Shown: positions 29,489 to 38,953, counted from the stretch's first letter. The stretch: DNA of 64,000 bases from Hyphomicrobiales bacterium (GCA_900470285.1 UCAG01000016.1:186001-250000), one strand, 5' to 3'. Program-made: numbers and translations. The notes: generated from the letters alone by a model not told the origin.

Positions 29489-29740
29489 CTCATGGTCGGA
29501 ATGACAAACTCTACCCCATCCTTCACACCCTGCCGCATGCCTGCAGCCACGAAGTGGTGAGGACATGCAAACAAGTAAAAGCTGGGTGTTATCTCATTGT
29601 CGGGATGACGAACTCAGCTCCGTCCTTTACACCCTGCCGCATGCCCGCAGCCACGAAGTGGTGAGGACATGCAAACAAGTAAAAGTCGGGTGTTAGCTCA
29701 TGGTCGGAATGACAAACTCTGCACCGTCTTTAACACCCGA
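29489..29740 (-). repeat. 104-bp tandem repeat derived from the mmsA 3' end
   Basis: Two full 104-bp units (29489-29592 and 29593-29696) followed by a partial third that is the mmsA 3' end itself. Each unit begins CTCATGGTCGGAATGAC or a near variant, read on the minus strand as the final GVKDG-EFVIPTM codons and stop, plus about 60 bases with a CCAC-GAA-GTGG hairpin. The outer copies differ from mmsA by several substitutions, so the duplication is not recent. 104 is not a multiple of three, so the copies do not extend the protein. Confidence 0.85.
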
Positions 29741-31189
29741 CGGCCAGCGTGAAGTCACGGTTTTGGTCTTGGTATAAAAGCGGAAAGCATCTGGGCCGTG
29801 CTGGTTGAGATCGCCGAAACCGGAGCCTTTCCAGCCGCCAAAAGTGTAATAGGCAATCGGCACAGGGATCGGCACATTCACACCGACCATCCCAACCTGA
29901 ACACGGGAGGCAAAGTCGCGGGCGGCATCACCGTCACGGGTGAAAATTGCGACACCATTGCCATATTCATGATCATTCGGTAGGGATAATGCTTCCTCAT
30001 AGGTCTTGGCGCGGACAACACTGAGCACAGGGCCGAAAATCTCTTCCTTGTAAATGCGCATATCTCTGGTGACATGATCGAAGAGACAACCGCCGAGATA
30101 AAAGCCATTTTCATAGCCCTGCATTTTGAAATTGCGGCCGTCAACAACCAGCTTGGCACCTTCTTCGACACCAAGATCAACATAACCGCGTACACGATCC
30201 AGCGCCTGTTTTGTCACCAGTGGGCCGTAATCCGCAGACACATCCGTTGACGGGCCAACCTTCAGCGCTTCGACACGCGGGATAAGCTTATCCATCAGAC
30301 GCTCTGCGGTGTCATGACCGACAGGAATGGCAACCGAAATCGCCATACAACGCTCGCCTGCAGAGCCGTAACCGGCACCGATCAGCGCATCAACCGTCTG
30401 ATCCATATCCGCATCCGGCATAATGATCATGTGGTTTTTGGCACCGCCAAAACACTGAACACGTTTGCCATTAGCGCAGCCGCGGGCATAAATATATTGC
30501 GCAATCGGGGTGGAGCCGACAAAACCGATTGCCTTGACATCCGGATCATCCAGCAATGCATCAACCGCATCTTTATCGCCGTTGACCACATTGAAAATAC
30601 CGGCAGGCAAACCGGCTTCCATAAACAATTCCGCAAAACGCATCGGCACGCCCGGATCGCGTTCGGAAGGTTTGAGAATAAACGCATTACCGCAGGCAAT
30701 TGCAGGTCCGGCCTTCCACAACGGGATCATCGCCGGAAAGTTGAATGGGGTAATACCCGCCACAACACCGAGCGGCTGGCGCATGGAATAAACATCAATG
30801 CCGGTGCCGGCAGCATCGGTGAATTCACCTTTCAGCAGGTGCGGCGCACCAAGGCAGAATTCGATCACTTCCAGACCGCGCTGAATATCACCCTTGGCAT
30901 CAGGAATGGTTTTACCATGTTCACGCGCCAGTAATTCCGCAAGGCTGTCATATTCGGCTTCAACCAGTTCCAGAAATTTGCGCAAAACACGCGCACGGCG
31001 CTGCGGGTTGGTCGCAGCCCAGGCAGGCTGCGCCGCCTTGGCGTTTTCGACCGCTGCACGCACTTCGTCTTTGGTCGCCAGAGCAATCTGCCCCAGCACC
31101 GCACCATCCATAGGCTGATAAAATTCAGTCGTCCGGCCGCTTGCACCTGCCACATGCTTGCCGCCGATAAAATGCCCGACCTGTCTCAT
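29693..31189 (-). CDS. mmsA: Methylmalonate-semialdehyde dehydrogenase (acylating)
   Basis: CoA-dependent aldehyde dehydrogenase converting (methyl)malonate semialdehyde to propionyl- or acetyl-CoA in valine, thymine and inositol breakdown. 498 residues. VAGITPFNFPAMIPLWKAGPA, ILKPSERDPGVP, FVGSTPIAQYIY and GYGSAGERCMAIS with catalytic Cys281 are the MmsA signature; the usual ALDH general-base Glu is absent, as expected for this acylating subgroup. The ATG at 31189 follows GGGAGAGAG; a GTG one codon upstream is possible. It is divergent from a LysR gene 112 bases away. Its 3' end is tandemly duplicated downstream. Confidence 0.95.
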   Translation of the reverse strand: MRQVGHFIGGKHVAGASGRTTEFYQPMDGAVLGQIALATKDEVRAAVENAKAAQPAWAATNPQRRARVLRKFLELVEAEYDSLAELLAREHGKTIPDAKGDIQRGLEVIEFCLGAPHLLKGEFTDAAGTGIDVYSMRQPLGVVAGITPFNFPAMIPLWKAGPAIACGNAFILKPSERDPGVPMRFAELFMEAGLPAGIFNVVNGDKDAVDALLDDPDVKAIGFVGSTPIAQYIYARGCANGKRVQCFGGAKNHMIIMPDADMDQTVDALIGAGYGSAGERCMAISVAIPVGHDTAERLMDKLIPRVEALKVGPSTDVSADYGPLVTKQALDRVRGYVDLGVEEGAKLVVDGRNFKMQGYENGFYLGGCLFDHVTRDMRIYKEEIFGPVLSVVRAKTYEEALSLPNDHEYGNGVAIFTRDGDAARDFASRVQVGMVGVNVPIPVPIAYYTFGGWKGSGFGDLNQHGPDAFRFYTKTKTVTSRWPSGVKDGAEFVIPTMS

Positions 31190-31301
31190 CACAACTCTCT
31201 CCCAAATTTAAAATCTCTGTTCCATCATCGCCCTGCAAAAAATAGTTTTCAAGTAGGTGAAAAGCGTATCCGTTGTGCAAAAATATATATAAGCTTAAGC
31301 C

Positions 31302-32183
31302 ATGAACTGGGATGATATTCGCATATTTCTGGCTGTTGCACGCTCCGGACAAATTCTCGGCGCAGCAAAGAAGCTCGGCCTTAATCATACAACCGTCTCA
31401 CGCAGACTCACAGCACTTGAAGGCAGCCTGAAAACAACATTGCTCAACAGGCGCACCAATGGCTCTGAGCTCACGCAGGCCGGTGAAGAATTTCTGCTCT
31501 CCGCAGAAAAAATGGAAGCAGAAATGCTCAGCGCCCATGCCCATCTGGCCAATGCGGATATCACTGTGGCCGGTACAATCAGGATCGGCGCACCGGACGG
31601 TTTCGGTGTGAACTTTCTCAGCCCCAGACTGGCGCGTTTCTCAGCACTCTATCCTGATCTGACCATTCAGCTCGTGCCTGTTCCCCGCTCTTTCTCACTC
31701 TCACGACGCGAAGTTGATATTGCCATCAGTGTCGAGCGACCGGAGACCGGCAGACTGATCGCCCGCAAACTCACCGGCTATAATCTCGGTCTTTATGCGC
31801 ACAAAGAATATCTTGAGCGCTATGGTACACCGCACACTGTTGAGGACTTAAATCATCACCGGCTGATCGGCTATGTGGAGGATCTGGTTGCCACACCGAC
31901 ACTGGATTATGCACGGGAAATCAGCCGCGACTGGCAACCTGCATTTGAGGTTTCCAGTGCTTTGGGACAGGTTGAAGCTGTCAAAGCCGCAGCAGGCATC
32001 GGTATTTTACATGGCTTCATTGCCCGCGAATATTCCGATCTGACCGAAATATTGCCCCATAAACGTATCAAGCGCTCCTACTGGCTGTCCTATCATGAAA
32101 CAGCCCGTACCCTGCGCCGCATCCATATTGTTGCCGATTACATTTCCGGTCTGGTCGAGCAGGAACGCCATTTATTTAGCTAA
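31302..32183 (+). CDS. LysR-family transcriptional regulator
   Basis: 293 residues. N-terminal winged helix: MNWDDIRIFLAVARSGQILGAAKKLGLNH with TTVSRRLTALEGSLKTTLLNR, then a periplasmic-binding-like effector domain from about residue 90. It is transcribed divergently from mmsA, so it probably regulates mmsA and itself from the shared 112-bp region; the ligand would then be a valine or inositol breakdown intermediate (inference). The start at 31302 fits the family; no strong ribosome site is seen. Confidence 0.9.
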   Translation: MNWDDIRIFLAVARSGQILGAAKKLGLNHTTVSRRLTALEGSLKTTLLNRRTNGSELTQAGEEFLLSAEKMEAEMLSAHAHLANADITVAGTIRIGAPDGFGVNFLSPRLARFSALYPDLTIQLVPVPRSFSLSRREVDIAISVERPETGRLIARKLTGYNLGLYAHKEYLERYGTPHTVEDLNHHRLIGYVEDLVATPTLDYAREISRDWQPAFEVSSALGQVEAVKAAAGIGILHGFIAREYSDLTEILPHKRIKRSYWLSYHETARTLRRIHIVADYISGLVEQERHLFS

Positions 32184-32210
32184 TTATAGCATATGCTCCG
32201 GCAACGCCCC

Positions 32211-32873
32211 TTATCTCTCCTTGAGCCGGTAAAAGATCAGCATCAGTGTCAGAACCATGACGGGCAGCAAAAGCGACCAGATACCTGTGCCGGTATATAA
32301 AACAGCCCCGCAGGCTGCACCAAACACCAGCGAAAGCCACACATAGATATGCTGCAGCCAGCGATAACGCGGAGCCTGTCCGCGTAAACTATACGCCAGA
32401 TCATTGGCGGCATTAAAAATCGTGCCGGTAACAAAAGTTGTGCCAAGCCGCGCTGCTCCGTGCGGTTTAAAAACAGCATTTTGTGCACCCATTGCCGCTG
32501 CCAGCAAAATGACCGGCATTGGTGCCAGCCCTTGTATCTGACTGAGCAGCATGGTGCTTAATAAAAGAGTGATAACCAGCAACATAACCCGTGCTGAATA
32601 CCAGTGCTGCTCACGGACACTGATAAAAGAAGCAAGAAATGCCCCGCTGAAAAACAGCGCGATCAGCAGCAGAGGCATAAACAGGCTTTGTCCGCGCAGC
32701 AATTGCAGTGCACGGCCATCCGGCCCGCTCATTGCCAGCCCGAGCTGAGTCGTATTCCCGCTCATGAAAGAAGCAAAATAACCGCCCAGCTCAATAAAAG
32801 CGAGCGCATCAACAAAACCGGCAACGGCAGTGAGAACCAGACCAGTCAGCAAACGGGCGGGAGGCGTCATCAC
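32211..32873 (-). CDS. DUF1275 (YoaK-like) membrane protein
   Basis: 220 residues, around six hydrophobic helices. VLTAVAGFVDALAFIELGGYFASFMSGNTTQLG is the diagnostic DUF1275 opening (VDA...GGxFxSFMSGNT, spanning about 14-46). AAMGAQNAVFKPHGAARLGTTFVTGT is the second conserved block. Inner-membrane, function unknown. It converges on the LysR gene with 27 bases between them, without an obvious terminator. Confidence 0.88.
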   Translation of the reverse strand: MMTPPARLLTGLVLTAVAGFVDALAFIELGGYFASFMSGNTTQLGLAMSGPDGRALQLLRGQSLFMPLLLIALFFSGAFLASFISVREQHWYSARVMLLVITLLLSTMLLSQIQGLAPMPVILLAAAMGAQNAVFKPHGAARLGTTFVTGTIFNAANDLAYSLRGQAPRYRWLQHIYVWLSLVFGAACGAVLYTGTGIWSLLLPVMVLTLMLIFYRLKER

Positions 32874-32904
32874 AACTCACTAAAGCTAGCGTCAGAACAA
32901 ATGA

Positions 32905-32934
32905 AAGCCCGCCGGAGTCTGTTCCGGCAGGCTT
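32905..32934 (-). terminator. Terminator after the GlsB/YeaQ-like gene
   Basis: AAGCC-c-GCCGGA / TCCGGC-a-GGCTT with a 6-base loop, leading into TTTCATTTG on the minus strand, 20 bases after the stop. Confidence 0.65.
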
Positions 32935-32954
32935 CAATAGTGAATTTTAAAAGA

Positions 32955-33209
32955 TCACGCTCGTTTTACAAGTCTCAGTATGACCAGCAAGATAACAGCA
33001 CCGATAAATGCATTCACAATCGCGGCAATGACACCGCCACCGATCGCAAAACCAAGACGCGGCAACAACCAGCCAGCCAGAAACGCACCGATCACACCAA
33101 CGACAAGATTTCCGAGAAGACCGAAACCACCGCCGCGCACGACCTGTCCCGCCAGCCAGCCGGCAACCAGACCTACAATAAGAAAGACCAGTAAACTTTC
33201 TGCACCCAT
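32955..33209 (-). CDS. GlsB/YeaQ/YmgE family stress membrane protein
   Basis: 84 residues, almost all hydrophobic: three Gly-rich transmembrane helices with the signature LIVGLVAGWLAGQVVRGGG, NLVVGVIGAFLAGWL and the C-terminal IGAVILLVILRLVKR. This is the transglycosylase-associated/YeaQ family of small inner-membrane proteins, usually induced by general stress. In alphaproteobacteria members are often under EcfG control, but no clear EcfG promoter was found upstream. Confidence 0.9.
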   Translation of the reverse strand: MGAESLLVFLIVGLVAGWLAGQVVRGGGFGLLGNLVVGVIGAFLAGWLLPRLGFAIGGGVIAAIVNAFIGAVILLVILRLVKRA

Positions 33210-33547
33210 TATTATCTCCGATATTAATTGCTGCTTGTTTCAGAATTTACTGCATCCCGCTCATTATTCCGACAATAATGACCGGTCGCATCATCAGGAT
33301 AACGCATTAAAGACCACATGGCTGCATAATATAATCAATAAATATAACAGGCTTAGAGCAGTGCCTGTGAACCCGGGAGTTATTTTCTCATAGAGAGAAG
33401 GCATAGACGATACAAAGCCCGATATTGCAAATTAACACTATTTTAAGAATCGCCTTATTTTCATCCTCAAAATCAGAGATACTGCCCGCCAAACATTCCG
33501 CTTGTTAAAATCGTGTAAATTTATACATTTGCTGAATACAAGCTCGC
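33210..33547. other. Gene-free divergent promoter region
   Basis: 338 A/T-rich bases between the divergent YeaQ-like gene and the HWE kinase. No ORF with coding character, no strong hairpin and no recognised operator. It presumably holds both promoters. Confidence 0.4.
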
Positions 33548-35458
33548 ATGGGGGATACGCAGGTGGAAGCCAGATGGGATACCTCAGTCAGTAGCCTTTT
33601 CGGATTATCAGAAGCATCTTCATTATTTCAGGCTGTTTTACCGCGCTTTACAATCATGAACGGGCATAATGATCCGGTTCTTGATAATCTGGTTGCGCTG
33701 ACAGCCAGACTTTGCGACGTACCTGTCGCGGCTATTAATCTCATTTCACAAGAGCAGCAGATCTTTAAGGCTGTTTATGGCCTGACGCTGAATGCCCCTC
33801 CTTCCGGACATAATTTTTGCCGCCAGACATTACTGGCTGATGATATTTTTATTGTCAGTGATGCAAGCATAACGCCGCTCTTTGCCGGCGAACCGTTTGT
33901 AACCGGTGCCTCACCTTACAGTTTTTATGCCGGGCTGAAGCTGACCGGCCATGACGGCACAATTTTCGGCACAATGCTAATCCTCGACAAAAAACCGCGT
34001 CATTTATCTTCCGAGCAGCTCAAGGATTTTCGCAGGCTGGCGCAGATCGCCGGTTCACATATGGAGATGCAGGCGCTCCATCACCGGCAGCAACAAAAAG
34101 AACAACTGAACCAGCTTATTATCGATAATGCTCTGGACTATGCGATTATCACCACGACCCTGAGCGGTCAGGTGACCAGCTGGAATGCGGGCGCGCGCAG
34201 ATTATTCGGCTGGACAGAAGAGGAAGTGCTGAAATCTTCAGTCGATATCCTGTTCACACCGGAAGAGCGTGAGAAAAATGTACCGGAAATGCGCCGTGTC
34301 AGCGCCTTGCATCACAAACAGGATGCAGTGGAGCGCTGGCATATGCGCAAGGATGGCAGCCGGTTCTGGGCAAGCGGCCAGCTTTTGCCACTCTACGATC
34401 AGGATGGGCATATGCAGGGTTTTCTCAAAATCCTCATGGACCGCACATTTGTTCGCGAGCAGCAGGAGCGCCTGCGCGAACAGGAGGAAATGCTCCGTCT
34501 TTCTCAGGAAGCCGGCGGGATCGGTTCTTTCGATATAGATCTGATCAGCCGCACCATCACCGTCACCAACCAGATCCGGCAAATTTACGGCATTGCGCCT
34601 GACACCAATATCACGATCGAGCTGTTTGAAAAACTGATGTCACCCCGCAGCGGTCGCGAGCAGACAACCGATACGGCAAAATCCGGTTCTCTGCCTTTAC
34701 CCCGCTCCGGCAATAGCGAATATCTTATTCACCGGCTGGATAATAATGAACAACGCTGGGTTGCTCTTTCAACGGAACTCATCAGCGATGATCAAGGCAC
34801 TGTGGTGCGTATGCGCGGTATCGTACAGGATATTACAAACCGCAAAAACGCAGAAGAACAGCAGGCGATGCTGACCGCAGAACTGGCCCATCGCAGTAAA
34901 AATATTCTCGCGGTTATTCAGGGCATTGCCAATCAGACATTACGCAGCACGACCAGCGCGGAAGATGCAAGAGCTGCATTCGAAGCCCGTATTATGGCGC
35001 TGAGCAAAGCACAGGATGTACTGACGCAAGGTGCAAAATCCGTCAGTGCCGAACTTGCGGATATTGTGACTAACAGCCTGTCCGTACATGCCGGCGCCGG
35101 TGCAGAACGGATCAGTATCAGCGGCATTCCTGTTACGCTCGGTTCACGGCAGGCTTTATCCATGGTCATGGCTCTGCATGAGCTTGGCACCAATGCCGTC
35201 AAATATGGTGCGCTCTCAACACCTGACGGGCATATCGAAATCAGCTGGCGGGTGGAAAACGGCCGCTTCCGGTTTTACTGGACAGAAAAGGACGGCCCGC
35301 AAGTGGAAGAGCCGGAGCGGCGCGGCTTCGGCTCCCGCCTGATTGAACGCACACTTGCAGCCAGTCTCGGCGGCTCAGCCGAGCTGCATTATTTACAGCA
35401 GGGGCTGGAATTCCGGCTCGATGCTCCTGCCAATAATATGCGCTTCGATCCGGCGTAA
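33548..35458 (+). CDS. HWE-family sensor histidine kinase (GAF-PAS-PAS)
   Basis: 636 residues, cytoplasmic by absence of signal or membrane helices. A GAF domain (about 45-190: LTARLCDVPVAAINLISQEQ, FCRQTLLADD) is followed by a PAS/PAC (about 195-320: ITTTLSGQVTSWNAGARRLF, RKDGSRFWASGQ), a weaker second PAS (about 325-425) and an HWE kinase core with AELAHRSKNILAVIQGIA (phospho-acceptor His) and HELGTNAVKYGALS (N box). This class often senses light or redox and feeds the PhyR-EcfG stress response in Rhizobiales. No response regulator is adjacent. The start is uncertain: a GTG at 33563 after GGGGG is at least as likely as the ATG at 33548. Confidence 0.9.
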   Translation: MGDTQVEARWDTSVSSLFGLSEASSLFQAVLPRFTIMNGHNDPVLDNLVALTARLCDVPVAAINLISQEQQIFKAVYGLTLNAPPSGHNFCRQTLLADDIFIVSDASITPLFAGEPFVTGASPYSFYAGLKLTGHDGTIFGTMLILDKKPRHLSSEQLKDFRRLAQIAGSHMEMQALHHRQQQKEQLNQLIIDNALDYAIITTTLSGQVTSWNAGARRLFGWTEEEVLKSSVDILFTPEEREKNVPEMRRVSALHHKQDAVERWHMRKDGSRFWASGQLLPLYDQDGHMQGFLKILMDRTFVREQQERLREQEEMLRLSQEAGGIGSFDIDLISRTITVTNQIRQIYGIAPDTNITIELFEKLMSPRSGREQTTDTAKSGSLPLPRSGNSEYLIHRLDNNEQRWVALSTELISDDQGTVVRMRGIVQDITNRKNAEEQQAMLTAELAHRSKNILAVIQGIANQTLRSTTSAEDARAAFEARIMALSKAQDVLTQGAKSVSAELADIVTNSLSVHAGAGAERISISGIPVTLGSRQALSMVMALHELGTNAVKYGALSTPDGHIEISWRVENGRFRFYWTEKDGPQVEEPERRGFGSRLIERTLAASLGGSAELHYLQQGLEFRLDAPANNMRFDPA

Positions 35459-35542
35459 AAACACCGCTCTAAAGCGTATCCCGAAAAGGGCGAAACAGTT
35501 TTCGGGATATGCATCAAAACAAATAATTAGAGCGGCGTTTTT
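35457..35542. repeat. Dispersed palindromic repeat family B, copy 2 (composite)
   Basis: Outer arms of about 15 bases (CACCGCTCTAA / TTAGAGCGGCG with A/T ends) enclose the family B unit GCGTATCCCGAAAA (35474-35487) / TTTTCGGGATATGC (35499-35512). The element begins at the kinase stop codon and the A/T-flanked outer stem may double as a terminator. Confidence 0.75.
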
Positions 35543-35557
35543 GTAAGTGGTAAAATC

Positions 35558-36070
35558 TCAGACCAGATGCCTGAAAGCCTGAATGACTTCGTCATAAACA
35601 GGGCGCTTGAACGGAACGATCAGTTCCGGCAATTCCATCATCGGCTTCCATGCCCACATATCAAATTCGGCATCATGTCCGCCCGGTGGCGGGTTGATTG
35701 CAATCTCGCTTTCGTCGCCTTCAAAACGATAAGCGAACCAGCGCTGTGTCTGACCGCGATATTTGCCATTTAAGGCAATACCGATCAGATGTTCCGGCAG
35801 ATCATAATTAATCCAGTTTGGCGCTTCTGCCAAAAGACTGACGCTGCGCATACCTGTTTCTTCATAGAGCTCACGCAGCGATGCGGTTGCCGGATCTTCA
35901 CCGGCATCAATACCACCCTGCGGCATCTGCCAAAGCTGTGTCGCACCTTCCATCTCGCCATTTGGCTCAATAATACGACGCCCTGCCCAGACTTTGCCCT
36001 CATTGTTCAAAATCATAATGCCCACACACGGGCGATAAGGAAGCGATGCGGGATCACGCTTTTCAGTCAT
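35558..36070 (-). CDS. rppH: RNA pyrophosphohydrolase RppH (Nudix)
   Basis: About 170 residues. The Nudix box is complete, [20 protein letters not shown] followed by TG, and [21 protein letters not shown] and [13 protein letters not shown] are RppH/IalA features. It removes pyrophosphate from 5'-triphosphorylated RNA to start decay; the Bartonella orthologue IalA is known as an invasion-associated protein. Two ATGs are possible (36079, 36070); the second is preferred on spacing to GGA. It is the last gene downstream of the envC-ctpA pair on the same strand, separated from ctpA by a terminator. Confidence 0.93.
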   Translation of the reverse strand: MTEKRDPASLPYRPCVGIMILNNEGKVWAGRRIIEPNGEMEGATQLWQMPQGGIDAGEDPATASLRELYEETGMRSVSLLAEAPNWINYDLPEHLIGIALNGKYRGQTQRWFAYRFEGDESEIAINPPPGGHDAEFDMWAWKPMMELPELIVPFKRPVYDEVIQAFRHLV

Positions 36071-36103
36071 TCTTTTCATTCCGTTTATTTAACACCAGAG
36101 ACA

Positions 36104-36131
36104 AAAAACGCGGGGACTGCCCCGCGTTTTT
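36104..36131 (-). terminator. Terminator after ctpA
   Basis: AAAAACGCGGGG-ACTG-CCCCGCGTTTTT, 16 bases past the ctpA stop; strong in both directions. It separates ctpA from rppH. Confidence 0.93.
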
Positions 36132-36146
36132 CTGAAGTGTACAAGC

Positions 36147-37484
36147 TTATTGTTTATCAGGCTTTGGCAGATCTTTTTTAGGATCCGGCGGGAATGCCGC
36201 ATTGGCCATTTCACCACGCAGCAGCTTCAGAGCTTCGCCCAGCTGAATGTCGTCCTTTGGCTCCAGCGGTACATAGGCGGATGAACCGGAACCGGTATCA
36301 TCCTCATCCGCACCTTTGATATGGCCTTTCAGTCCGGCCTCACCCTTGGTCGTTACATCACGACCCTTCAGCTCATCCGGCAGCGGCTGTTCCACCTTAA
36401 TATCCGGTGTAATGCCCTTGCCCTGAATCGACTTGCCCGATGGCGTGTAATAGAGCGCTGTCGTCAGACGCAGCGAACCGTTTTCACCAAGCGGGATAAT
36501 GGTCTGCACAGAACCTTTACCGAAGGACTGCGTCCCCAGAACAGTCGCACGACGATGATCCTGCAGCGCACCGGCCACAATTTCAGACGCGCTGGCAGAC
36601 CCGCCATTGATCAGCACGATAACAGGTTTGCCTTTGGTCAGGTCGCCTGCACGGGCATCAAAGCGGGTAACATCCTGCGGATCGCGGCCACGGGTCGAAA
36701 CAACCTCGCCCTTATCAAGGAAGGCATCTGACACGGCAACAGCCTGATCAAGCAGACCACCCGGATTGAGACGCAGATCGAGCACAAAGCCTTTGAGCTT
36801 ATTCTCAGGAATCTGTGACTGAATATCTTTGATCGCCTTGGTCAGATCGTCAGAGGTTTTCTCTGTGAAGGAAATCACACGCAGATAACCGACATCATTC
36901 TCAACGCGGTAACGGACTGCTTTGACCTTGATGATAGCGCGTTTAATCGACAGTTTGATCGGCTTGTCCGCACCCTGACGGATCAAAGTCAGCTCAATCG
37001 CCTCATCAACCGGACCACGCATCTTGTCGACAGCGTCATTCAGCGACAAGCCGCGCACTTCCGAACCATTGATCTGCGTAATCAGGTCACCGGCGAGAAC
37101 GCCGGCTTTCGATGCCGGTGTATCATCAATCGGCGCAATGACCTTGACCAGATCATTTTCCATGGTCACTTCTATACCAAGACCACCGAACTCACCCTTG
37201 GTCTGCACGCGCATATCCTGCGCGGCCTCAGGATTGAGATAGGAAGAATGCGGATCAAGCGAGGTCAGCATACCGTTGATCGCGGTTTCGATCAGCTTTT
37301 TATCTTCCGGCGGCGTCACATATTGCTGGCGCACGCGTTCAAAAATATCGCCGAAAATTGCGAGTTCTTTATAGGTATCATTATTGGCAGCATTTGCACT
37401 TGAAGCCGGAGCCCCCTGTACAGCAACCATCGCCGAAGCCCCCATCAAGGCACCTGCGAAAAGAAGCGACAGTTTACGTATCAT
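36147..37484 (-). CDS. ctpA: C-terminal processing protease, S41 family
   Basis: 445 residues from the ATG at 37484 (GGAAGGA just upstream). Signal peptide (LSLLFAGALMGASAMVAVQG), helical NTD, PDZ domain (about 95-165: GGLGIEVTMENDLVKVIAPIDD), then S41 protease with VLINGGSASASEIVAGALQD (nucleophile Ser) and GTQSFGKGSVQT (catalytic Lys). Periplasmic processing protease that trims or degrades envelope proteins, including murein hydrolases in other bacteria. It overlaps the envC-like gene by 11 bases, so the two are coupled. Confidence 0.95.
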   Translation of the reverse strand: MIRKLSLLFAGALMGASAMVAVQGAPASSANAANNDTYKELAIFGDIFERVRQQYVTPPEDKKLIETAINGMLTSLDPHSSYLNPEAAQDMRVQTKGEFGGLGIEVTMENDLVKVIAPIDDTPASKAGVLAGDLITQINGSEVRGLSLNDAVDKMRGPVDEAIELTLIRQGADKPIKLSIKRAIIKVKAVRYRVENDVGYLRVISFTEKTSDDLTKAIKDIQSQIPENKLKGFVLDLRLNPGGLLDQAVAVSDAFLDKGEVVSTRGRDPQDVTRFDARAGDLTKGKPVIVLINGGSASASEIVAGALQDHRRATVLGTQSFGKGSVQTIIPLGENGSLRLTTALYYTPSGKSIQGKGITPDIKVEQPLPDELKGRDVTTKGEAGLKGHIKGADEDDTGSGSSAYVPLEPKDDIQLGEALKLLRGEMANAAFPPDPKKDLPKPDKQ

Positions 37485-38844
37485 CTTGTGTCCTTCCGGA
37501 ATGCCTGTCGGTCCACCACGGGGTCGGATCGACGGATTTCCCATCTTTTCGAAATTCTATGTAAAGCATCGGTGAAGAATTACCACTCCCCAGTGAAGCA
37601 ACACTGGTTAAAAGCTTATCTCCCATGGTTCCGACCGGCTCACCCGCCAGCACAAACCGGCCCTGCGCAACATTGATTCTGCTTAATCCTGCCATCACGA
37701 TATGATATCCGCTGCCAACATCAAGGATTAAGAGTTGTCCGTAGGAACGAAAGGGCCCCGCATAAAGCACAACGCCATCAGAAGGTGACGTAATCGTGGC
37801 ATTTTGTGGTGTTTGCAGCATTTCTCCTGCACGCGGGCGGCCAAAATCGTCTTTCTGACCGAATTTTTGTATGATCTTACCGCTGGCCGGTAGCACAAGC
37901 TGCCCGCGCAGGGACGCAAAATTCGCACGGGACACCAACGAATTTTCACCAGGCTGTGCTGCACGCTCTTGTCCGTCTGCCAATCGCTGCTGCTCGGCAT
38001 CACGCGCGGCATCGGCAGCCGTGCGGACTTTATCCATTCGCTCCTGCAACGAGGCAATCAAATCTTTCAGACTGGTCGCCTTTTTCGCCAGTTCTGCGGC
38101 ATGGGCACGTTCGGTCAGCAATTCTTCTTCTGACTGGCTGTAAAGCTTTTGCTTTTCTTCCAGCAGCAATTCCTGTTTCTGGCGCTCTTCAAGCTGCGCT
38201 GTGCGGCTGGCAATCAACCGCTCCTGCTCATCTTTGATCGAGGTCTGCAAGCGCTGCATCTCTTTCAGATCAGCCATCAGTTCCAGCGTCTGCGCCCGCA
38301 TTTCCGGTACTACCGCACCCAGCAGCACTGCAGAACGTACAGAGGACAGCGCATCATCAGGACGCACGAGAATGGCCGGCGGCGGGTTCAGCCCCATGCG
38401 CTGCAAGGCTGCCAGCACTTCCGCCAGCACTTTACGGCGGGAACGCAATGACAGCCGGATACCGTCTTCCTGTTCGCTGAGCGCAGTCAGTTTCTGCCCT
38501 GCAGCCTCAATGTCTTCCGAGAGTTTCTTGTCTGTCTTGGCAGACTGGATCAATGCGGCGGTGATTGTTGCCTGATCTTTTTTCAGTTCTGAAACACTTG
38601 TTTCCAGCTGCTCCAGCTTTTCTTTTGAAAGCGCAATCTCGCTGTTAATTGCATCCAGACTGCCTGAAACTTTTTGATGCTGTTCTTCCAGCGGCACCGG
38701 CGGAGGAGCGGATGGAGCTGTCTCCTGCGCAATAGCCGGAACCGGCAACAGCATCAGCAAACCGGCAGAAAACACGCATCTGACCTGTCCGGCACAAATG
38801 CGGCTCATCTTAAAAAGCCGGAAGGAAATGCTGCTGTTATTCAT
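37474..38844 (-). CDS. EnvC-like murein hydrolase activator (degenerate M23 domain)
   Basis: 456 residues: a signal peptide (VFSAGLLMLLPVPAIAQ), a long coiled coil (about 55-290, Glu/Lys/Gln-rich), and a C-terminal LytM/M23 domain (about 340-445: KIIQKFGQKDDFGRPRAGEM, ITSPSDGVVLYAGPFRSYGQ, GYHIVMAGLSRI). The catalytic HxGxD and HxH zinc ligands of active M23 enzymes are not in place (PRAGEM and HIVMAG instead), as in EnvC, which activates amidases at division rather than cutting murein itself. The TTG one codon upstream is an alternative start. It is coupled to ctpA. Confidence 0.9.
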   Translation of the reverse strand: MNNSSISFRLFKMSRICAGQVRCVFSAGLLMLLPVPAIAQETAPSAPPPVPLEEQHQKVSGSLDAINSEIALSKEKLEQLETSVSELKKDQATITAALIQSAKTDKKLSEDIEAAGQKLTALSEQEDGIRLSLRSRRKVLAEVLAALQRMGLNPPPAILVRPDDALSSVRSAVLLGAVVPEMRAQTLELMADLKEMQRLQTSIKDEQERLIASRTAQLEERQKQELLLEEKQKLYSQSEEELLTERAHAAELAKKATSLKDLIASLQERMDKVRTAADAARDAEQQRLADGQERAAQPGENSLVSRANFASLRGQLVLPASGKIIQKFGQKDDFGRPRAGEMLQTPQNATITSPSDGVVLYAGPFRSYGQLLILDVGSGYHIVMAGLSRINVAQGRFVLAGEPVGTMGDKLLTSVASLGSGNSSPMLYIEFRKDGKSVDPTPWWTDRHSGRTQDDT

Positions 38845-38953
38845 CAAAATTCGAATACTGATCCGTTGCGATCACTCAGTTATAGCGGTGAATCTATAAC
38901 AAAGATTATCCGTGTCACAATCCGTCTGTAAATGCTCTATTTATTGTCATTAC

